DNA from: Juglans regia
Lineage: Eukaryota; Streptophyta; Magnoliopsida; Fagales; Juglandaceae
Direction: 5' to 3'
NCBI RefSeq assembly: GCF_001411555.2
Contig: NC_049903.1
Coordinates: 29,367,083 to 29,431,082 of the forward strand
Length of the DNA stretch: 64,000 nucleotides
Numbering within the stretch: position 1 is the stretch's first letter; each line of letters opens with the position of its first letter. Of the stretch, positions 45,939 through 57,545 are shown in pieces. Under the pieces are notes generated by a model, which did no database searches, was not told the DNA's origin, and was given only the letters and a program-made list of their open reading frames with translations. A program made the position numbers and the translations under genes.

Positions 45939-46672
45939 ATATCTCGAAAACTATGATAAACAAAATGTTAAAGACGATACATAATTTCTAATTATATTTT
46001 TTTTTTTCGTGAGTCATTTTAAGTGATTGTCTTGATGAACTTACCAAGCCATTTAAAATGTATCATATCAATCAATACGGTCAACTATGACAATACCAAG
46101 TTCATAGTTATTACCCATTTTTAAGGACATGCATGCATGGACTTGAATCTATTAGAGTTATTGATTGAACTCTTAAGTTTTATAATTAAAGAGAGATAAA
46201 CACATAAAGTGAACCTTATAAATTTTATTAAATATTTAGTATTGTCTGAGAAATTCACTCGGACAAATGAAAACATTGTGAGATCTAATTTATATGTCTA
46301 TTTTCTTTCAATTTAGACTCTAGAATTTGTTATCAAGAAAAATGTAAGAATCTCAATTCTGCATGCATTGGTGACCTGGTTAGTAGATCTAGATGAGTTT
46401 CAAGGGATGTGATGCCTTTTTCTGTTATCTCCAAGCACTGCTTTTAAAACCCACAGCAGCTGTGCACACTATGCTGAAAAGAGTCATGCTGGGATCATTC
46501 CTGGATGGATGTTTGAATTTGACTGCAGAAAAAAAAGTAGGCTGCAGTAAGGCAGCCCTTCTTGTTGACTGCATCTCGCAACTCTAGAAACTATGTTGAC
46601 TATTAGAATTTTTGAAATTATTGCTTGCTTTGCCTGAGGCATGAGTTCCCGAGTCTAGGACAAAGGAATTTA
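45939..46672. other. Intergenic, no gene seen
   Basis: AT-rich. One short frame (46393-46587) has no recognisable feature. Confidence 0.55.
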
Positions 46673-46904
46673 GGGTCCGTTTGTTTTTAGAGATGAGATG
46701 AAATGAGATGAGATGAGTTGAAATTAAAGTTAAAAAGTTAAATAAAATATTGTTAAAATATATTTTTTAATATTATTGTTGTTTTGGGATTTGAAAAAGT
46801 TGAATTGTTTATTTTATTTTGTGTGGAGATTTGAGAAAGTTGTAATGATGAGGTGAGATGAGATGAGATGAGATGAGAAGTTTTTGGAAAACAAACAAGG
46901 CTGC
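46673..46904 (+). mobile_element. GAGATGAG-family MITE, copy 7 (best GAGATGAG arrays)
   Basis: Left end GGGTCCGTTTGTTTTT after TTA; right end GGAAAACAAACAAGGCTGC. GAGATGAAATGAGATGAGATGAG lies on the left and GAGGTGAGATGAGATGAGATGAG on the right. It looks younger than the other copies. Confidence 0.85.
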
Positions 46905-46905
46905 A

Positions 46906-47043
46906 TATAATAAAGATTAAGGGAAATTGACATTGCTCTATGTTGGAAACAGTTTCCAATGGCAAATCCATCAACTGCTAAACAATAGCAGTTTATAATA
47001 AAGATTAAGGGAAATTGACATTGCTCTATGTTGGAAACAGTTT
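46906..47043 (+). repeat. Exact 50-bp direct duplication, 88-bp offset
   Basis: 46906-46955 and 46994-47043 are identical over 50 bp (beginning TATAATAAAG, ending GAAACAGTTT). The first copy starts immediately outside the MITE at 46673-46904. Confidence 0.9.
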
Positions 47044-47613
47044 TTAAATTACTTTAAGATTTAAATTGATTTTTAGCACTTTATAGTAAATATGATAAAC
47101 AATAGCAAGGGATTTACTCTCTTCATCCAAATCATAACCATATGTCAAAATATTCAAAGTCAAGGCCTTAAGGATATTAGGATTATCTAAAGTAAGGATC
47201 AAACCAGGAAAGCAATCAAAATGAGACTATTAAACAAAAATGATTGAATCATTCCAAGTATCCTAGTTTCAAATTTCTTATATATATATATGTATGTATT
47301 GTCCCACAAATTTTTTTAAAATAACCCTTAAAAACTATCCATTCTAACCATAATTTGGAACGGATATACTGAGTTTTTCATGTGCTGAAGAAAAAATATA
47401 ATTTGCAATGCATGATCTGTCACTACTATGACACACCTTAAGTATCTTCAAACTGAGGAACATTTTGATATGTTTTAGCATCGTAAATTATGTTTATATT
47501 GATATACATGAAAAATATACATTATATACATACATTTCTATTATTATAGTAAGTTTGGCCCATCTAAAGATAAATTCTAACATTGTCATTAATTCTGATT
47601 CTTAAGATAAACT
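47044..47613. other. Intergenic, no gene seen
   Basis: AT-rich spacer up to the left LTR of the next copia element. Confidence 0.55.
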
Positions 47614-47923
47614 TGTTGTGCTACGTGCGGCAGTTATGATGAAAAGTACGTAAAAAGAGAAAGCAATAAAAACACACCGATTTAACATGGTTCGATAGTA
47701 TGCCTACATCTACAAGAGCGAGGGCTGAATTTTTACTAATTGTCAAAGTAGGGTTACATCATATGTATTTATACTAATCCTAGTCGTACAGAGGTAGTTA
47801 TACTGACAAAGTACGTCGTTCCGCTCGGTACACTACATTCTCCTCACTCCATTATGCTTCACTTCCGACATCAGCCTGCTTTCTTTGTATACGCATTCCA
47901 CTTGATATGAGCCACATACTACA
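47614..47923 (-). repeat. 3' LTR of the copia element 47614-53504
   Basis: A 310-bp LTR starting TGTTGTGC and ending CATACTACA. It matches the LTR at 53023-53504 once the small transposon inserted there is removed, with clearly more divergence than the LTR pair of the copia element at 12192-18810. No matching 5-bp flank was found. Confidence 0.85.
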
Positions 47924-48020
47924 ACAATCTTCACCTTGGCGAATATCCACCCCTTAGGATAGAGAGAAGAAAACATAACCTGGAACTCCACCTAGGACAA
48001 TAGGTTGGGACGCCTCCCAT

Positions 48021-49829
48021 CTAGCATTTGGAGACATTAATCAAGTCCAAGTAGTGCTTGAACTTATCTGTGGTAACAGGCTTTGTCAAAATCTCTGCTG
48101 CATTCTCAAAAGAGTGAACTTTCTCAAGCAATAGTTCACCAGAAGAAACCAATTCCCTGATCTTGTGAAACGTCACATCTATGTGCTTGGTCCTCGCATG
48201 ATACACCTATTTCTTTGCCAAATAAATTGCACTCTGACTATTACAATGTAACTGAACTCCACCTTGCTGAATACCCAGCTCCTTGACCAACCCTGTAAAC
48301 CATAAGGCTTCCTTGGCAGCCTCAGCCACTGACATATACTCTGACTCAGTAGTAGATAGTGCAACTAGAGGCTTAACCATGTACCTCCAACAAATAGGCC
48401 CCCCCACAAGAGTGAATACATAACCCGTGGTAGACCTCCTGTCATCCAAGTCCCCTGCATAGTCTACATCCACATATCCCACAACTGAAGGATCACCTTG
48501 TTGTCTGCTAAGCATGATGCCATAGTCTGTAGTACCCCTCAAGTATCTGAAGATCTACTTGACTGCATCCCAATGTAGTCGTCCCGGACTTGATAGAAAC
48601 TTGCTCACCACACTAATAGCTTGTGCCAAATCCGTTCTTGTACCAACCATAACATACATCAAGCACCCCACTACACTAGCATATGGAACCTTTGACATGT
48701 CTTGCACTTCATCATCTATCTTCGGGCACTGAGCGGTAGACAATCTAAAATGATTCGCCAAATGTGTACTCACTGGTTTTGCATTATCCATGTTGAACCT
48801 CTCCAACACTCTCTCAACATAGCTACGCTGAGATAACCATAATCTCCTGGAGGCTCTGTCCCTGCGAATCTCCATCCAAAGAATCTTCTTAGCCGCACCC
48901 AAATCCTTCATGTCAAATTCTCTGCTCAACAAAGTCTTCAACTTGTTGACCTCACTCATACTCTTCGCAGCAATCAACATATCATCCACATAAAGTAACA
49001 GAAAAATAAATTAATCATCATCTAGACTCTAGACATAAACATAACAATCATACTCACAACTCCTGTAGCCAATCCGAATCATGTAGGAGACTGCTTTAGC
49101 CCATAAAGTGATTTCCTCAATTTACAGACCAAGTGTTCCTATCCAGGTTGACTGAACCCTTCTGGTTGTACCATGTAAATCTGCTCCTCCAAATCACCAT
49201 GAAGAAAAGCTATCTTTACATCCATCTGCTCTAACTGCATATCAAAATGCGCTACCAAACTCAACACTACCCTAATGGAAGTGTGTCTGACCACAGGGGA
49301 AAAGATCTCATCATAGTCAATCCCTTTTCTCTGTGAGTAACCCTTTGCTACTAAACGAGTCTTGAACTTTTCACCCTATTTTTCTAATATTGTTTCTTTC
49401 TTTTTATACACCCATTTGCATCCTATCACTCTCTTCCCCTTTGGAAGCTCCACAACCTCTCATGTCTGGTTCTTATGCAAAGACTACATTTCCTCCACCA
49501 TAGCACTCATCCATCTACTTTTCTCTTGGTTGTGTACTGCCTCCTAAAAAGTAGTAGCATCCCCGCTACTAGTAATGAGTGCATAAGAAACCAAATCTTC
49601 AAAACCATACCTGGTTGGTGGCTTGATAGTGCGTCTTTGCCTGTCTGTAGGTATACTGTGATGTTGTTGATCTTCTGAGCTAGAACTCCATGCATTATGA
49701 GCATTGTCTTCTCTATCATGGGTCTCTAGCTCCACCTGCATTACATGCTCATTGCTGCTGCAATTTTTTGGCACATGTTTCTCTTCTTCCTGAGTATGCT
49801 ACAACATGGTTTTCTCCTCAAAAACCACA
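48021..49829 (-). pseudogene. Decayed copia reverse transcriptase/RNase H
   Basis: On the minus strand the RT can be followed from YGFEDLVSYALITSS through CKWVYKKKE, KTRLVAKGYSQRKGIDYDEIFSPV and YMVQPEGFSQPG to LYVDDMLIAAKSMSEV. The catalytic YVDD is intact here, and DMKDLGAAKKILWMEI follows. RNase H has STTGYVFTL, then TTESEYMSVAEAAKEALW and HCNSQSAIYLA (NSQ where DNQ is usual). Numerous stops and at least one frameshift (near 49000) make it non-functional. Confidence 0.9.
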
Positions 49830-49837
49830 TCTCTACT

Positions 49838-50493
49838 TAGGGGTGAAAACCGACCCTTTTGGTTTGGTTTTTGGGCAAAACTGAAGCCGACTGATGCTTA
49901 ATTTTTGGGGGAGAAAACTGGCCGAAACCGGTTGACGGGAAGGAGAAACACCGGCCGAAACTGATGCTTCATTTCTCTGGCAGTTCACGATCGGTTCTCA
50001 AACCAAGCTTCGTCTAAGAGTAGAGAGAGAGAGAGAGAGAGAGAGAGGGGATGAGAACTAGGAAGACGACTTAAGGAAGAAAACAACGTTATTTCGAAAC
50101 GACGTTGTTTGGTTTAAACCAAACGGCATCGTTCTACTTATTATTATTATTTTTTAATACGTTATGAATCAAACGACGCCGTTTGATTTAAACCAAACGG
50201 CGTCGTTTTAGTTGTGTTTAAAACACAACTACAGGCTTAAAATGACGATGTTCCTCTTAAACTTAAGTAGAACGGCGTCGTTTTGAGTACAAAATATATA
50301 TATTAAAAAAAAAAGATAGTTTCTTTAGTCGGCCGGTTCAGCGGTTTGAACTAGGTTCGAACCGATGCCGAATCGGTTTTCTCTATTTGCTACCGCACAT
50401 CGACCGGTTCTCCACCGATTTCGGCCGATTTTGAACTTCAGCGGCCGATCTAAGTCAGTCTAGGTCGATTTCTCGATTTTTTGTACAGCCCTA
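49838..50493. mobile_element. Non-autonomous hAT element nested in the copia integrase
   Basis: A 656-bp element with TAGGGGTG at the left and CAGCCCTA at the right. The flanks TCTCTACT (49830-49837) and ACTCTATT (50494-50501) agree at six of eight positions. It splits the copia frame between VVTNR and DVVFEEKTM, and removing it with one flank restores continuity. Inside are three hairpins with AAACGACGCCGTTT-type palindromes (about 50096-50133, 50171-50208, 50210-50230) and CCGAAACCGG-type motifs near the ends. Confidence 0.85.
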
Positions 50494-50501
50494 ACTCTAT
50501 T

Positions 50502-51180
50502 GGTTACCACCTTGTTTGCCTTCGGATCCCAGAACTTGAAGCCTTTCACCGCTTTTTGATACCCCAAAAACATATAGTCTAGCCTTCGCATCAAGCTTCG
50601 ATCTCTCCTCACTAGAAACGTGCACGTAGGCTGGACATCCAAACACTCAAACTAGAGTAGTCTACCGCACTACCTGTCCATACCTCCTCTGCTACTTTCC
50701 CATCTAGTGCTACCCTAGGTGACCTGTTAATCAAGAAACATGTCATATTCACTGCTTTTGCCCATAAGTTCTTTGCAAGCCCTACATTCAACCTGAGACA
50801 CCAAGCTTTTTCAGCTATTGTTCTGTCCATCATTTTCGCTACACCGTTTTGTTGTGGTATCTTGTGTACTGTGAAGTATCTCTTAATCCCATGCTGCTCA
50901 CACAACTCCGTCAACTTTGAATCTGTGTACTCAGTACCATTGTCTAACATGAGGCATTTGATCTTCCTCCTCGTCTAGTTTTCTACTTCAGCTTTCCACA
51001 ACTTGAACTTGGCAAACGTTTGTGACTTGTGGCGCATGAAGTACACCCAAACCTTTCGTGAATAGTCATCAATAAAACTTATGAAATACATATGTCCTTC
51101 CCATGATGCTACCCTTACTGGCCCCCAAACATCTGTATGAGCATAGTCAAGAATCTCTTATGTCTTGTGTGTGGCTATCT
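50502..51180 (-). pseudogene. Decayed copia integrase
   Basis: Minus-strand frames give MLDNGTEYTDSKL (integrase core Asp region, RSDNGGE type), QQNGVAKMMDRTI (Glu replaced, normally GVAERMNRT), LWAKAVNMTCFLINRSP and DYMFLGYQKAVKGFKFWD. Stops and frameshifts occur throughout. Confidence 0.88.
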
Positions 51181-51355
51181 TGAACTACACCTTATTTTGT
51201 TTCCCACGGACACAGTACCAGCAGAAATCAAGCTTGCATGTTTTGGTACGCTTCAATAGATTCTTATGAAACTCCATCATCCCACGCTCACCCATATGAC
51301 CTAATCGCATATGCCACAAGATTGTATTATTTGACTTAGACTCTGCGGCTGCAAC
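51181..51355 (-). pseudogene. Copia GAG-pre-integrase zinc-finger segment
   Basis: Minus-strand reading gives TVVAAAESKSNNTILWHMRLGHMGERGMMEF, then KTCKLDFCWYCVRGKQNKVQF: the HHCC zinc-binding region before integrase. It is separated from its upstream half by the hAT element at 51356-51753. Confidence 0.85.
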
Positions 51356-51753
51356 CACTGTTTTCAATTTCGTACCGTACTGGTCGTTGGGCCGATACAA
51401 GTACTATATATGTTTCGTATCGGCCGGTACCGATAGTACCTGCCTCAATTTCAACCTATACCGACCTATATTTCGGCAGGTACCGGCCGATATTTCAGCC
51501 TTCAATTTATTTATTTTTTTCATTTTTTCAAACTACAAGTTTATTTTTTGACCTCCAATTCAGACTAAACTATTTATAATTTATATATATGTGTATTTAT
51601 ATATAATTTATTCATATATAAACTATTATTTTAGAATATAATTTATTCATATATCGACTATTCCGAAATGGTACACGAAACGGTACCGGTACCGAAATAT
51701 TTCGTTTCAGTGCCTTGACCGTTACGGCTTCCGATACGGTATTCAAAACATTG
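51356..51753. mobile_element. Non-autonomous hAT element, CAATGTTTTG family, copy 2, nested in copia
   Basis: 398 bp, closely related in length and sequence to 26934-27332. The ends are CACTGTTTTCAATTTCG and (inverted) CAATGTTTTGAATACCG. GCTGCAAC and GTTGCAAC flank it at 51348-51355 and 51754-51761 (seven of eight). It interrupts the copia reading frame between FVGGVA and TVVAAAE. Confidence 0.9.
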
Positions 51754-51761
51754 GTTGCAAC

Positions 51762-52490
51762 TCCACCTACAAATGTGGTACCTAGCAGTCTATAAATATT
51801 TTCTGCTAGTTTCTACCCCTTCATCACGGTCATGACACCTTTACTCACTTTCATTACTCCACTTGCAAACTTGTAACTAAATCCATTACTGTCCAAAGTG
51901 CCCAATGAAATCAAATTCTTCCTTAAATCTGGTATATATCTAACATCACACAACATTCTAACAACACCATCAAACATTTTAATTATGATATTCTCTATTC
52001 CAACAACTTTGCATGAAGCATCATTACCCATCATAACAGAACCAAAATTTACTAACATGTAGGTGTCAAACCAATCTTTATTGGGTGTCATGTGATAAGA
52101 GCATGCTGAATCCAATATCCAAGAATCTGTGAGATGATCTGAATTGGATGAAACAGAAAGCATATCCCCGTCACCGCTCTCTGAGTCTTCTTCTTCCACT
52201 ATATTCACAAACTTTGATGGACCATCTTTATTCTCTGTATCCCCTTTATTTTTCTCTGGACAATCTCGTTTTATGTGCCCATTTTTTCCAGCACTTATAA
52301 CACTATATGTCCTTCCTCTTCATGGATTTAGACCGAGATTTATTGTTACTCTATTCGCTTCGGGACTTATTTCTCCCACGTTCTTGATTACTCCTCACCA
52401 CAAGCCCTTCACCTTGTGAATTCTCATCACAGGCTTTCTTCCTCTAATTAAAACCTAATAAAGCACTTGTGATCTCCTCCAAATCGTGAG
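51762..52490 (-). pseudogene. Copia protease and zinc-knuckle region
   Basis: The minus strand encodes DSWILDSACSYHMTPNKDWF, the copia aspartic protease with its DSA triad. MGNDASCKVVGI, DVRYIPDLRKNLISLGTL and SNGFSYKFASG follow. Upstream a damaged zinc knuckle with a CWKKWAHK remnant can be seen. Confidence 0.88.
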
Positions 52491-52621
52491 TTTTTTTCCC
52501 CCCATGTCAGAGTTGTAACCAAATTTTCGTACGTAGGAGAGGCAGGTAGGGAATTTAGTAACATCAACGCCTTGTCTTCATCTTTGAACTTCACATCAAC
52601 TCACTTCAAATCACTGATGAT

Positions 52622-52995
52622 CTAGTTGAACACGTTGATATGTTGGTTCAAATCTGAGCCCTCTAACATCTTAAGACCATACAGTTTTTGCTTAAGATAA
52701 AGCTTGTCCGTCAACAACTTAGACATATACCGACTTTCCAGTTTCAACCAAACTACCGCCAATGATTCCTCATCCATGACATAATACATCACGTCATCAG
52801 CCAGACAAAGCCTGATAGTTGCCACAGCCTTCGCTTCCAGTTCCTTCCAATCTATGTCGTCCATGCTGCTTTCAGTATAACACTTTCACCATGCCCTACT
52901 GCACTAACAAATCCTTGACCCTCCTCTGCTATAATTCAAAATTTTTAGATCCATCGAACTTGACCATGTCAAACTTTGCAGAAGAAATCTCAAAC
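52622..52995 (-). pseudogene. Decayed copia gag
   Basis: Minus-strand frame beginning MVKFDGSKNFKL, then DWKELEAKAVATIRLCLADDV and LLTDKLYLKQKLYGLKMLEGSDL. Stops follow KNFKL and occur elsewhere. The start matches the usual VEKFDGxxNFxLW opening of copia gag. Confidence 0.85.
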
Positions 52996-53022
52996 ATTGT
53001 AACTTGAGCTCTTGATACCAAT

Positions 53023-53504
53023 TGTTGTGCTACATGCAACAGTTACGATGAACAGTAAGTAAAAAGAGAAAGCAAGAAAAACATATAGATTTAGGACTCG
53101 TTTGGATTCGTAAGTGATCTCAACTCATCTCAACTCATCTCAGCTCATCTCAACTCATCTCACTACTATTCAGCAACTTTAACTCATAAATCTCACTACT
53201 ATTCACAACTCATCTCATTACTATTCACAATTCATCTCAGCTCATCTCAAATCATCTTTGAATCCAAACGTCTCCTAATGTGTTTCAGCAATATGCCTAC
53301 ATCCACAGGAGCGATGGCTGAATTTTCACTAACTATCAAAATAGGATTACATCATATGTATTTATACTAACCCTAGCCGTATAGAGATATTAAAAAATTT
53401 CAATAATACCCCTGTTACATGTACCGAGCGGAACGGAGTTGAATGACGGCATCAACTTGCTTTCTCTGTATATGTGTTCCACTCGGCATGAGTCACATAC
53501 CGCA
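53023..53504 (-). repeat. 5' LTR of the copia element 47614-53504, interrupted by a MITE
   Basis: Starts TGTTGTGCTACATGC next to a primer-binding site (minus strand ATTGGTATCAAGAGC, about 53007-53021). It is the partner of 47614-47923; its extra length is the 182-bp element at 53094-53275. Confidence 0.88.
53094..53275. mobile_element. Short MITE inserted in an LTR, related to the GAGATGAG family
   Basis: 182 bp with ends GGACTCGTTTGGATTC and (inverted) GGAGACGTTTGGATTC, filled with repeated CAACTCATCTCA and ACTATTCACAA units. The sister LTR at 47614 gives the empty site TTAA; the filled site reads TTA, element, TAA, meaning a duplicated TA (or a TWA duplication with one change). Confidence 0.88.
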
Positions 53505-54104
53505 AGAAAATTTAAGACAAAAGAGGATTGATGAATATAAGAACGAATAGACTAAGGTTCGGGCTTCTCAGAAAAGGCACCCAACAAAACATAAAAACCA
53601 ATGCCCTGGTATTTCAGTTTGTAAAATGGGTGAAGTCTGCGTCTGGCTTGTTATATCAATTGCAATAGTTTTTGTCAACATCTACATCTCTCTCTCTCTT
53701 TTTCTGTGTTATGTTCTATCTACATGTCATACCCAATGAAGTTTAAGGTTGAACCGAGCATGTTAATCCAAACCTTAACAAATAATGTTGAACAAACTTT
53801 GGATTAACAACAAAGTTTTCTTTCAAATTGAATTAGATGAAAGTTCTTTTAACCTAGTCTATAAATTTGCCCTTTAAAGCATTTTACCACGTCTTTTAAA
53901 CATATAAAAATCATGTGAGAAATTCCTAAATTAGACAGTTAAAAAAGAGTATATACTTCTCACATGCTCAAGGGATACTAAGAAATTTTCAGATCAAGTT
54001 GGAGGAGAAGGGATTGAGATTTCCAATAATCTTCTGCCCCAAACACCTTTTACAATTCAAAAAGATATAGACACAATAGAACATGCCCAATCATTAATTA
54101 TCTG
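53505..54104. other. Intergenic, no gene seen
   Basis: AT-rich spacer. Confidence 0.55.
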
Positions 54105-54312
54105 CTGGGTTTGGATACAAAATATAGTTTCAATTCATTTTATCTAATCATTACAACTTTATCAAATTTTCACACAAAATATAATAAACAATTCAATTTT
54201 TTCAAATTTCAAAATAATAATAATATTAAAAAATAATATTCTAACAATATTTTATTTAACTTTTATCTTTTATCTCAACTCATCTCATCTCAACTAACTA
54301 TTCAAACCTCAC
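54105..54312 (-). mobile_element. GAGATGAG-family MITE, copy 8
   Basis: Left end GGGTTTGGATAC, core CACAAAATATAATAAACAATTCAA, right side CTCAACTCATCTCATCTCAA ending CTATTCAAACCTC. Confidence 0.82.
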
Positions 54313-55419
54313 ATACGACAAACAAAAAGGATCCATCTTACCTGCTACGCAAATGTGAGACAGTTCTTTTATTTTAAGGGCCACAATCAGAAAGTGAATC
54401 ATATGACCAAATGCCAACTAAACCTGTGCAGAAAGATCAGCATAAGCAAAATGCACTGTTGTTTTAGACCGGAAGGGAGGTATACCGGGCAGAAATGGTT
54501 TATGCCAAGAGGAGGGTTTATTAATGCCAATCTTTGGCTTCTTATCACCAACAGCTTATGCAAAAATAGGCCATGTTAAGCTTCCTTTCCACTCTTCACA
54601 GGCGTTGGTCAGTTTCAGATACATATCTGTGTGGGTGGGTGTGTGTTGTGTTACATATTCATCAATGCATATTATAGAATATACTCATACAAATATGTAG
54701 CTGTGACGTTCAATTACAATTGATAATAAGGTAAAAGAAGTGAGACGTGTTGAATAGGCTGTCAAGTAGGGGATGCATTTTATGCCTATGATTATTTGTA
54801 AGCAAGGAACTATTTGATCTTGCCACTAATGTTCATAAGGATGTGGGGTCGTGGGTATGTGACAAAAAAACTATGACAATGAAACCAAAAAATTAATAAG
54901 GAACGACATTCATATTACTAACTAATGATGAAGTCTAATTTTACAACACAGGCAAGGAAATCAAAATATTTGCATTTAGTTGAACAACCACTGAGGGAAA
55001 AGCACCCAAATGACTTGCTCAAGCTAAATTGACAGCATTGCAAGGGTGGAAATATATCATTCAGGTGGACAACTAATGATGAAGTATAAGGTGGAGAACC
55101 GTCTTAACATTCTATCATTCAGGTGTTAACGTTCAATTGTCATATCTAACACTTGTTTCAAGTCTTCCCAAGAGCTGCAGCTTCTTCATCGAATCAACAC
55201 TACCAACCACAAACCTTGCATATCAAAGTAACACAGAAAAGAAAAAGACGCGACATAACCACAAATGTGCAAACAAAAATAGAATTTGCCCATGATTTCT
55301 CTGTACATGCTACAATTGTACCACCTAATCAGTAATTAGCAGAGACTTGAGCTGAAAACATTTATTTTTATTTTTATCAGTACTCTTTTATCTTGGAATG
55401 TCTCCAGAGACTTTAATGG
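54313..55419. other. Intergenic, no gene seen
   Basis: No supported gene. Short frames at 54355-54579 and 55153-55335 have no recognisable features. Confidence 0.5.
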
Positions 55420-55545
55420 GCTAATCTACATGGCTTTCTTGTATCTTTATCTTCTTCTAGACAAGCGTCTCTTTTGTATACTTCCTGTATATTTGTTTTG
55501 TGCTTATAAATGTAGAATTATTACTTATAAAAAGAAAATAAGTAA
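55420..55545 (+). mobile_element. LINE 3' tail fragment
   Basis: Sequence such as CTTGTATACTTCC...ACTTATAAAAAG resembles the 3' tail of the LINE that ends at 57545, suggesting a separate 5'-truncated copy. Confidence 0.5.
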
Positions 55546-55845
55546 CAGTAGGAACAGGAGACGCACTATAAGGGGGCAAAAAAGTTCCCAAATAACCTAA
55601 TTGCTGAGTCTATATGCATAAAATGCAGGAGCAAGAATCATTAATTTGTCGTTCAACACCGTACAGAAAGCCCATTACAAGCATGTTTCCTAGCAGATAT
55701 GGGTATTATTATGACTATGCTTAAGTAGAGGATTCCAAGGTCCCCTCCCCGGCATTTGAGAGGGGGGTGGGGGGAGATACCTTGTTTTGCTTATCTTACA
55801 TATTGATTTGAACCCCTAGGGATTGGCTCAGTAAAGGCCTTCGTC

Positions 55846-57545
55846 CTGGTGGTATGCTCCTTATAGCTACTTTCAAGCCTGACGCTGCTTTGTATGTTAC
55901 CAGATGAATCCAGTGTTGGTCTTGGTCTTGAAAGTGAACTTCGATAAGTCAGAGTTAGTGTCAGTGGGGAACGTCAACAATACTCGGCAGTTAGCTAACA
56001 TACTTGGGTGTAAGGTAGCCTCTCTCCCCATGACTTATTTGGGATTGCCTTTGGGAGCTGCCTCACGGGCTTCATCCATTTGGGATACAGTCATCTCGAG
56101 AAGATAGGAAGAAAATTGGCAAGATAGAAGAGATTGTACTTGTCAAAGGGTGGACAGTTAACTCTTATTAAGAGTACCATTTCTAATTTACCTACATATT
56201 TCTTGTCTTTGTTCCCTATTCCAGCTAGTGTGGTGGCTCATAGTGAAAAACTATACCATGATTTCTTATGGAGCGGGTTGGGAGATGAATTCAAATTTCA
56301 CCTAGTCAGTTGGCACAAGGTGTGCAGGCCGATCTTGTCAGGTGGTTGGGTATAAAAAATTTGAGAACATTCAATCGGGCCCTACTCGGGAAGTGGCTAT
56401 GGAAGTATAACATGGAACTAGAAGCCCTATGGAAATTGGTGGTTGATTGTAAATATGGAAGCTTGTGGGGTGGATGGTGTACCAAAGAGGTAAATGGGGC
56501 TTATGGAGTGGAGGTTTGGTAGCACATCAGGCAAGGGTGGGGGGTGTTTAATTGCCATTCTAAATTAGTGTTGGGCGAGGGTTCCTGGATAAAGTTTTGG
56601 AGGGACATATGGTGCGGGGATGAGGCCATAAAGGATTCTTTTCCAACTATATTCCATATGGGACGTGATCAAGAAGCTTCAGTAGTGGACCTCACGCTTC
56701 GATCAGAAGACCAAATTTAGTGGAATGTCACGTTTAGTAGAGTGGCGCAAGATTGGGAAGTATATAGCTTTGAGGCTTTCTTCAGCCTATTATATTCTAT
56801 GGTGCCAAATGGACAACAAGTTGATGGGCTATGGTGGACACCGGCAGGTAAGGGTGCTTTATTGGTTTGCTCCTTCTACAAGTCTCATACACTTTTACCA
56901 AACAGCCAATTCCCATGGAGGAAAATTTGGAGGAATAAGACATCTCCTAAAGCGGTCTTCCTTACTTGGACAGTAGCCCTGGGGAAGACAGTAGAGCATC
57001 TCTTGTTACATTGTGAGACAGCTAGAGCCTCCATATTTTCACAACCGATAACTTGAGGAAGAGCAAGGTTGTCATCCTAGACTAGTGTTGTATGTGTAAG
57101 CAATTCGGCGAGACAGTAGAGCATCTCTTGTTACATTGTGAGACAGCTAGAGCCTTGTGGACTAAAATGTTTAGCTGGGTGGAGTTATCGTACGTAATGC
57201 CTGCAATAGTGGTTGAGCTACTGGCTACCTAGATTCTCTCGAGAGGTGTCCCACAAATTAAGAAGGTGTGGAATATGATCCTGATCTGTATCAAGTGGTG
57301 CATATGGCAAGAACGTAATGATCGGACTTTCGAAAACAAGGAGAGGTCACCAGAGGAACATCGAGCTTTATTTTTCTGTACTTTATTTCTATGGGCCATA
57401 GCTTTAGATTTTAATGGTCTGAATTTTCATATTTTCTTGTTTCCTCTACTTCAACCTAGATAGGTCTTATCTATTGTATATCATCTTGTATACTTGGACT
57501 ATGCCTATCTTTATTAATAATATCGTTTACTTATAAAAAAAATAT
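55846..57545 (+). pseudogene. L1-type LINE remnant: reverse transcriptase C-terminus and zf-RVT domain
   Basis: The + strand encodes, with stops and shifts, LKVNFDKSELVSVGN and YLGLPLGAASRASSIWD. Next come [32 protein letters not shown] and [30 protein letters not shown] and the zinc-binding zf-RVT module (CCMCKQFGETVEHLLLHC) follow, then WCIWQERNDRTFE. The 3' end is TTATTAATAATATCG...ACTTATAAAAAAAA. These are standard L1-clade plant LINE landmarks. The N-terminal endonuclease and most of RT are missing. A 45-bp segment of the zinc-finger region is duplicated upstream. Confidence 0.88.
56986..57155 (+). repeat. Exact 45-bp duplication within the LINE remnant
   Basis: 56986-57030 and 57111-57155 are identical (beginning AGACAGTAGAGCATC). 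The downstream copy sits where the zinc finger belongs; the upstream copy replaces other coding sequence. Confidence 0.9.

Noticed and set aside
51185..51400. A 71-codon minus-strand frame beginning MYRPNDQYGTKLK
   Set aside because: Its first part is hAT element sequence read through into copia; it is a chimera, not a gene.
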